Shown piece after piece: positions 6,765 to 10,799 of a stretch of 10,799 nt of DNA (position 1 is its first letter; the number at the start of each line of letters is the position of its first letter). The notes under the pieces were generated by a model. The model saw only the letters and a program-made list of their open reading frames with translations. It was not told the origin of the DNA and did not search any database. Made by a program: the position numbers and the translations under genes. This DNA comes from DASXMX01 sp036794395 (lineage in GTDB: Bacteria; Planctomycetota; Phycisphaerae; Tepidisphaerales; Tepidisphaeraceae): the NCBI GenBank assembly GCA_036794395.1, contig DAIRGS010000244.1, forward strand, positions 1 to 10,799. The letters run 5' to 3'.

Positions 6765-6839
6765 ATGGCAAAGAAAGCAGCTCCGAAAAAGGCAGCCGCC
6801 AAGAAGACGACCACGAAGAAGACCACCAAGAAGAAGTAA
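6765..6839 (+). CDS. 24-residue lysine/alanine/threonine-rich basic peptide
   Basis: The frame from ATG at 6765 to TAA at 6837-6839 encodes 24 residues: 11 Lys, 6 Ala, 5 Thr, 1 Pro and the initial Met, with no acidic residue. It begins MAKKAAPKKAAAKK and continues with Lys pairs spaced by Thr. This composition resembles the tails of bacterial histone H1-like and other nucleoid-associated proteins, which bind DNA non-specifically; a DNA- or RNA-binding role is an inference from charge alone. Promoter, Shine-Dalgarno sequence and a downstream terminator frame it as an independent gene, divergent from tolC and ahead of parA. It could instead be a remnant of a longer basic protein, or a short leader peptide, although no frame continues it. 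Confidence 0.65.
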   Translation: MAKKAAPKKAAAKKTTTKKTTKKK

Positions 6840-6854
6840 CTGCTGCTTCTTCCT

Positions 6855-6936
6855 CGCCGGCGCGTGGCTCGTCATCGAGCCGGCGAATGGGCTCTTCAAC
6901 CTCTAACCGTTTTAGGCCCGGCTCCAACTTGGGCCT
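6855..6936 (+). other. Hairpins in the 3' untranslated region of the peptide gene
   Basis: Between the peptide stop and the terminator are CGCCGGC/GCCGGCG (6855-6861/6879-6885), an inner alternative GGCTCG-TCAT-CGAGCC (6866-6881), and AGGCCC/GGGCCT (6914-6919/6931-6936). A structured 3' region of about 110 nt on so short a message may stabilise it or act as a small RNA; nothing in the sequence decides between these. Confidence 0.4.
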
Positions 6937-6949
6937 CGAAACAAAAAGC

Positions 6950-6985
6950 GAAACCTTCCCTGCCACGGGGAAGGTTTCTCTCTTT
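6950..6985 (+). terminator. Rho-independent terminator
   Basis: A perfect 11-bp stem GAAACCTTCCC (6950-6960) and GGGAAGGTTTC (6968-6978) with a 7-nt loop is followed by TCTCTTT. It is the best terminator in the window. It ends transcription from the peptide gene and separates it from parA. Confidence 0.75.
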
Positions 6986-7069
6986 ATATGGCTCGTTATC
7001 CCCGGGCTGTACTTGTAAGGTGGGTACGAATCTCGCAAAATAGGGGTATTGGAGCCAGAGCACACACAC

Positions 7070-7075
7070 GGAGGT
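7070..7075 (+). promoter_or_regulatory. Ribosome-binding site deciding the parA start
   Basis: GGAGGT lies six bases before the ATG at 7082. It falls inside the coding frame if the upstream in-frame TTG at 7049 is used, so the ATG is the better start. Confidence 0.75.
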
Positions 7076-7081
7076 GGCCGG

Positions 7082-8038
7082 ATGCGAGTCATCGCGTTGA
7101 TGAACCAAAAAGGGGGCGTAGGGAAAACGACGACCACCGTCAACCTTGGGGCGGCGCTGGCCGAGTTGGGCAAAAGGGTCTGCCTGATCGATCTCGATCC
7201 GCAGGCCCATCTAACAATCAATTACGGCGTCGAGCCCTCGGCAGACGTTTGCTCGCTGTACAACATGCTCGTCGAGGGCGCAAGCTTCCTTGAGGCAGTG
7301 TTTAAGATTGACGACAACATCGCCCTGGTCCCCAGCTCGATCGATCTTGCGGCAGCGGAGATTGAGCTGGTCAGCGTCCTGGGCCGCGAGACTTTGCTGA
7401 AGAAGCGGCTGGATTCGGCGCAGCACGACTTTGACTTCATTCTGCTGGACTGTCCGCCTTCGCTCGGGCTTCTAACGCTAAATGCCTTGGCGGTCGCCGA
7501 CGAAGTGATTATCCCCATGCAGCCGCATTTTCTGGCCCTTCAGGGGGTTGCCAAGCTGCTGGAAACCGTGCAGCTCGTAAACAAGCGCATCAATCCAAAG
7601 CTGAAAGTGAGCGGGATCGTTCTGACGATGTACGATTCGCAGACGAAGCTGAGCAATGAGGTGGTTGCTGAGCTGAATTCGTTCATTCTCGCGGCGCTGG
7701 GTAAGCCGCTGCCTTGGGCGCGGGCCCGGATCTTTAAGAGCAAGATCCGCCGGAACATCAAACTGGCTGAATCGCCCAGCTTCGGCAAGCACATCATCGC
7801 GTATGAACCGAGCAGTAATGGCGCCGCCGATTATCGGGCACTGGCGCGCGAAGTGGTTGCGATGCGGGATGATGCGGTTGCTCCCTCACCGGCTTCGGCG
7901 GTAGAGGCCAGCGTGTCGGTTGCGGTGAACCGGCAGCTTGATCCTTCAAAGCTTGCTGCCGCGAAGGTGCCTCCGCCGGAGTCTTCTCCGAAAGAGGTTT
8001 CGGGTCGATCTGATGTGACTGAAGAGGCTGTCGCGTAG
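7082..8038 (+). CDS. parA: ParA/Soj-type chromosome partitioning ATPase
   Basis: A 318-residue protein with the deviant Walker A of the ParA/MinD group, KGGVGKTT at 10-17 including the signature Lys10, the DLDPQAH segment at 37-43, Walker B ILLDCPP at 120-126, and the ParA-typical stretches GIVLTMYDSQTKLSNEVVAEL at about 178-198 and the SPSFGKHIIAY region at 231-241. ParA dimers bind DNA non-specifically when ATP-bound and move cargo, classically ParB-parS, over the nucleoid. No parB follows: the next gene is a helicase, and the gap holds only a repeat element. Residues 262-318 form an Ala/Pro/Ser/Val-rich low-complexity tail beyond the usual end of about 255-265 residues. The partner may be encoded elsewhere, or this may be an orphan ParA serving another cargo. 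Confidence 0.9.
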   Translation: MRVIALMNQKGGVGKTTTTVNLGAALAELGKRVCLIDLDPQAHLTINYGVEPSADVCSLYNMLVEGASFLEAVFKIDDNIALVPSSIDLAAAEIELVSVLGRETLLKKRLDSAQHDFDFILLDCPPSLGLLTLNALAVADEVIIPMQPHFLALQGVAKLLETVQLVNKRINPKLKVSGIVLTMYDSQTKLSNEVVAELNSFILAALGKPLPWARARIFKSKIRRNIKLAESPSFGKHIIAYEPSSNGAADYRALAREVVAMRDDAVAPSPASAVEASVSVAVNRQLDPSKLAAAKVPPPESSPKEVSGRSDVTEEAVA

Positions 8039-8245
8039 CATTCCGACTGGGTGCGTGACGCTTTCGGCGGCCCCTTACTCCATCCACCGGTACGCCGGGG
8101 GAGGGTTGGGGAGGGGGCCGGCGAGGCACTGGTTGGACCAGGAATCCAAAGCCAAAAANNNNNNNNNNTCCCTACCCTCCCCCGGCGTACCGGGAGAGGG
8201 AAAAAGGGCGGCCGCCGAATCTGTCACGCACTCATTCCGACTGGG
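8039..8245. mobile_element. Family A inverted-repeat element with 13-bp flanking direct repeats
   Basis: CATTCCGACTGGG occurs exactly at 8039-8051 and 8233-8245 and is absent next to the copy at 41-110, so it belongs to the target and not to the family; this suggests target-site duplication. Between lie long imperfect inverted arms, 8052-8117 and 8169-8232, whose ends read TGCGTGAC and GTCACGCA. Each arm carries the CCGGTACGCCGG-type hairpin and a G-rich run. The centre contains an unresolved gap, so the true length is unknown. It has no transposase and resembles a non-autonomous element. Confidence 0.65.
8159..8168. other. Assembly gap (10 N)
   Basis: Ten undetermined bases sit between the arms of the inverted repeat. 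The round number suggests a scaffold placeholder; the real size is not known. Open frames crossing it are artefacts. Confidence 0.95.
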
Positions 8246-8278
8246 GCGGATCGACGAAAATTGCGTTGATGTTGCCGA

Positions 8279-8306
8279 TTGGTAACGGATTGCGCGGGCG
8301 TATAGT
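8279..8306 (+). promoter_or_regulatory. Likely near-leaderless promoter of the helicase gene
   Basis: TTGGTA (8279-8284), 16 bp, then TATAGT (8301-8306), nine bases before the GTG at 8316. The start site would fall within a few bases of the GTG, in keeping with the missing Shine-Dalgarno sequence. Confidence 0.45.
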
Positions 8307-8315
8307 CTACCACCC

Positions 8316-10523
8316 GTGCCCGACACCGATTCACTTCTTCAAGATTTGACCCCTCCTCAGCGCCAAGCCGTCACGCATGTCGACGGCCCGATTTTGATCG
8401 TGGCAGGGGCAGGCAGCGGCAAGACGCGGGTGATCACGCGCCGCGTGGCGTATCTGGTCGCCCAGGGCATCCCGGCAAATTCCATTCTCTCGATTACTTT
8501 CACGAATAAAGCTGCCGGGGAGATGAAGCAGCGCATCTCCGGGCTGCTCGATCGGCCATTACGCGACTTTGGCCAACTGGATCAGCCCTGGCCGATCATC
8601 TGCACGTTTCACTCATTATGCTTGCGTATTTTGCGGCATTTCGCCGGTGAGTTTGGCCTGCCGCGGAATTTCAGCATCTTCGACAGTGCCGATCAGACAA
8701 AGCTCGTGAAGGAGGCGCTGAAGCTACTGGAGATTTCGAGCACGAACTTCACGCCCGGCACGCTGCACGGCACGATCAGCAATGCCAAGAACCAGCTCCT
8801 CACACCCGAAGCATTCGCGAGCAACGCGCGCGACTTTTACAACAAGACCGTGGCCCGGGTTTACGCGAAATACCAGAGTCTTCTGGTTCAGAATAATGCA
8901 CTGGATTTCGACGACCTGCTCCTGCGCACGGCCCACGGGTTTCGCGAGCATCCACAGGTGCTAGCCGATCTTCAGGAGCGTTTTCAATATCTGCTGATCG
9001 ATGAATATCAGGATACGAATCATGCCCAATACGTGATCGCGCACGCCATGGCGCTAAAGCATCGAAACATGTGCGTGGTCGGAGATCCCGACCAGTCGAT
9101 CTACGCCTGGCGGGGCGCGGATATTAAAAACATCCTCGAATTTGAGCGAGATTACCCCGACGCGAAAATTGTACGGCTCGAACAGAATTACCGCTCGACG
9201 CAACGAATCCTTCATATCGCATCATCTCTGATATCGCACAACCGCCAGCGCAAGGACAAGGGGCTTTGGACCGAAAACGCCGCCGGCGATAAGGCCCTGC
9301 TGCTTCTGTGCCAGAGCGAGCAGGATGAAGCCGAGCAGGTGATGCTGCGATTGAAGGCGCTGCACGACGACCAGCAGCGGCCCTGGAGCCAGATGGCGGT
9401 CTTCTACCGCATGAACGCGTTGTCGAGAGTCATGGAAGATGCACTGCGCCGTGCGAACATCCCGTATCAAATCGCACGCGGCGTGGAATTCTATAATCGC
9501 AAGGAAATCAAGGACGTCGTCGCGTACATGCGCGTGATTTCCAACCCCAGCGATGAGGTCAGCCTCGCGCGAATTGCCAATGTCCCCACACGCGGGCTGG
9601 GTGACGCGGCCATCAAGCACATGACCGCATGGTCGATGGCTAACGGCGTCGGGCTGCTGGAAGCGATGTCTCGGGCGAATGAAATCCCGGGCGTCTCGGC
9701 GCGGGCGGCGGGCGGCGCGCGCGAATTTGTCCGCCTGCTTGGATTTTGGCAGACGATGGCTGCGGGAACTGAGGCTCAACCCGCCAGTGTTCGGGCGTTG
9801 ATGGAAAACGTTGTATCGCGCAGCGGATTGGAAGCCCTCTACAAGAAAGAGGGAGGCGACGAGCAGGCGGAACTGGCCAATATCGCCGAACTGATCAGCT
9901 CCGCCGCGGAATACGATCGTGAGAATCCCGAAGGCTCTCTTGAGAATTATCTGGCCAATATCAGCCTGGTGAGTGATGCAGACCACATGAAAGGGGCCGG
10001 GGGCGCGATTACGCTGATGACGCTTCACGCGGCCAAAGGGCTTGAATTTCCAGTGGTTGCGATCATTGGGCTTGAAGAGGGAATCATGCCCCATAGCCGG
10101 GCTGCTTCGAGTTTGGCGGAGTTCGAGGAGGAGCGACGGCTATGCTTTGTGGGTATCACGCGCGCCCAGGAGCACTTGATCCTCAGCAAAGCCCACGTGC
10201 GCACCGTGCGCGGATTGCGGACGCGCACGATCACTTCGCCGTTTCTGGGCGAAATGCCGGCCGAGGATTTTGAAACGGTGGACCGCACAGGGCTATCGGA
10301 TCTGCAGGATCGGGATTTCGCGCGAGACGCCGCCCGTGATGAGGCGAGGGAACTGTCCCGTCAATTCTATCGCGGGCAGTTAGTGCGACATCCCAGTTTT
10401 GGATTGGGGCGGATCTCAGAAATCTCCGATATGGGGAGCCAGACCCGCGCAGTGGTGGATTTCAACGCCGCCGGGAGAAAAACACTGATCCTTCAATATG
10501 CCCGGCTGGAGCCCGTAGGATAA
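8316..10523 (+). CDS. pcrA: UvrD/PcrA-type superfamily 1A DNA helicase
   Basis: A 735-residue protein, close to the usual 720-750. All SF1A motifs are visible: Q motif LTPPQRQAV 11-19, Walker A GAGSGKT 31-37, Ia SITFTNKAAGEM 59-70, Ib TFHSLCLRIL 97-106, II LLIDEYQDTN 226-235, III VVGDPDQSIYAWRGA 254-268, IV QNYRST 290-295 and VFYRMNALSR 362-371, V TLHAAKGLEFPVV 569-581 and VI RRLCFVGITRAQEHL 607-621. It unwinds DNA 3' to 5' in nucleotide-excision and mismatch repair and removes RecA or stalled RNA polymerase. The C-terminus has GQLVRHPSFGLGRI at 687-700, the Tudor-like RNA-polymerase-binding end found in PcrA and UvrD. GTG is the start because the Q motif follows at once and no other start precedes it. 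It is complete and unbroken. PcrA versus UvrD naming is a matter of convention here. Confidence 0.95.
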   Translation: MPDTDSLLQDLTPPQRQAVTHVDGPILIVAGAGSGKTRVITRRVAYLVAQGIPANSILSITFTNKAAGEMKQRISGLLDRPLRDFGQLDQPWPIICTFHSLCLRILRHFAGEFGLPRNFSIFDSADQTKLVKEALKLLEISSTNFTPGTLHGTISNAKNQLLTPEAFASNARDFYNKTVARVYAKYQSLLVQNNALDFDDLLLRTAHGFREHPQVLADLQERFQYLLIDEYQDTNHAQYVIAHAMALKHRNMCVVGDPDQSIYAWRGADIKNILEFERDYPDAKIVRLEQNYRSTQRILHIASSLISHNRQRKDKGLWTENAAGDKALLLLCQSEQDEAEQVMLRLKALHDDQQRPWSQMAVFYRMNALSRVMEDALRRANIPYQIARGVEFYNRKEIKDVVAYMRVISNPSDEVSLARIANVPTRGLGDAAIKHMTAWSMANGVGLLEAMSRANEIPGVSARAAGGAREFVRLLGFWQTMAAGTEAQPASVRALMENVVSRSGLEALYKKEGGDEQAELANIAELISSAAEYDRENPEGSLENYLANISLVSDADHMKGAGGAITLMTLHAAKGLEFPVVAIIGLEEGIMPHSRAASSLAEFEEERRLCFVGITRAQEHLILSKAHVRTVRGLRTRTITSPFLGEMPAEDFETVDRTGLSDLQDRDFARDAARDEARELSRQFYRGQLVRHPSFGLGRISEISDMGSQTRAVVDFNAAGRKTLILQYARLEPVG

Positions 10524-10549
10524 GCGGGCAACCCTTTTAAGGTATTTCT

Positions 10550-10595
10550 CCCTCTCCCTCCGGGAGAGGGTCGGGGTGAGGGCGAATGTAAAGCG
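10550..10595 (+). repeat. Family D REP-like repeat, left arm of an inverted pair
   Basis: A 46-bp unit starting with the hairpin CCCTCTCCC-TCC-GGGAGAGGG, then GGGGTGAGGGCGAATG. Its reverse complement at 10696-10741 matches in about 42 of 46 positions, forming a pair about 100 bp apart just behind the helicase stop. Such paired repeats often lie in 3' regions and could stabilise or end the pcrA transcript. The spacer contains the perfect 10-bp palindrome GTTTGCAAAC and nothing coding. Confidence 0.75.
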
Positions 10596-10695
10596 TCGCT
10601 AAATTCCGAGCGCGTTTGCAAACATCGCTTTGCAAGAAATGGGCAGAGCGAAGTGAGGTTGGAAGCGATGAATCATGAAGTCTGAAAATGAAAGT

Positions 10696-10799
10696 CGCCT
10701 GGCATTCGCCCTCACCCCAACCCTCTCCCGGAGGGAGAGGGGGCAAGAGGGCGCGCGTCAAACCGCGCAACAAAACCTGGACGAACCTGACCTTGAAAA
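10696..10799 (-). repeat. Family D REP-like repeat, long copy at the window edge
   Basis: On the minus strand this aligns with 4394-4497 along its length, best over 10696-10786. Similarity reaches the last base of the window, so the copy may continue beyond it. It carries the extra GCGCCCTCTTGCCCC block that the left arm at 10550-10595 lacks. Confidence 0.7.

Noticed and set aside
6988..7054. Promoter for parA (TTGTAA and CAAAAT 17 bp apart)
   Set aside because: Both boxes match the consensus at only four of six positions, too weak to list as a feature.
6730..7221. Minus-strand frame of 163 codons over the peptide gene and parA start
   Set aside because: Its length comes from the antisense of a Lys-rich tract and of the parA 5' region; the plus strand has the expression signals.
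8051..8326. Open frames crossing the N gap
   Set aside because: They depend on undetermined bases and lie in repeat arms.
9222..10094. Long minus-strand open frame of 290 codons
   Set aside because: Opposite the conserved helicase motifs of pcrA; its translation is His/Arg-rich and shows no domain.
7082..10523. parA and pcrA as a plasmid-maintenance or defence module
   Set aside because: No parB, replication initiator, toxin or nuclease partner; a repeat element and a separate promoter divide the genes, and both are housekeeping types.
41..10799. CRISPR array
   Set aside because: The repeats are few, far apart, palindromic and of differing orientation; no regularly spaced units.

Overview
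This is a GC-rich bacterial chromosomal window, most likely from a member of the Planctomycetota (Phycisphaerae-like). The signs are a secreted DUF1080 (3-keto-disaccharide hydrolase family) protein, an FHA-GAF histidine kinase, a lipidated TolC-type protein, genes that stand alone instead of in operons, and gaps filled with hairpin repeats. A run of 10 N at 8159-8168 shows a scaffolded draft or metagenome assembly. The phylum is an inference from gene content.

Layout: right half of a family A palindromic repeat (41-110); small lipoprotein (245-442, +); DUF1080 protein (542-1402, -); a 720-bp repeat-filled gap (1403-2122); unknown 139-aa protein (2123-2542, +), convergent with an FHA-GAF-histidine kinase (2563-4266, -); a 439-bp gap holding an inverted duplication around a second repeat family (4267-4705); TolC-family outer-membrane lipoprotein (4706-6436, -); a divergent promoter region; a 24-residue lysine-rich peptide gene with strong promoter, Shine-Dalgarno and terminator (6765-6839, +); ParA-type ATPase (7082-8038, +); a family A inverted-repeat element flanked by 13-bp direct repeats (8039-8245); UvrD/PcrA helicase (8316-10523, +); and an inverted pair of family D repeats (10550-10799).

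The genes do not form one pathway: cell-envelope functions (lipoprotein, DUF1080, TolC), signalling (kinase) and DNA maintenance (ParA, PcrA) sit side by side, each with its own start signals. No tRNA, rRNA, CRISPR array or transposase gene was seen.

The most distinctive content lies between genes. Around 1471-1880 a family A repeat appears to be broken by two different small terminal-inverted-repeat elements, each bordered by near-identical short direct repeats; removing both in thought restores a sequence matching the other family A copies. The second point of interest is the 24-residue basic peptide gene, which is short enough to be missed by standard gene callers. All alignments and mismatch counts here were made by eye.
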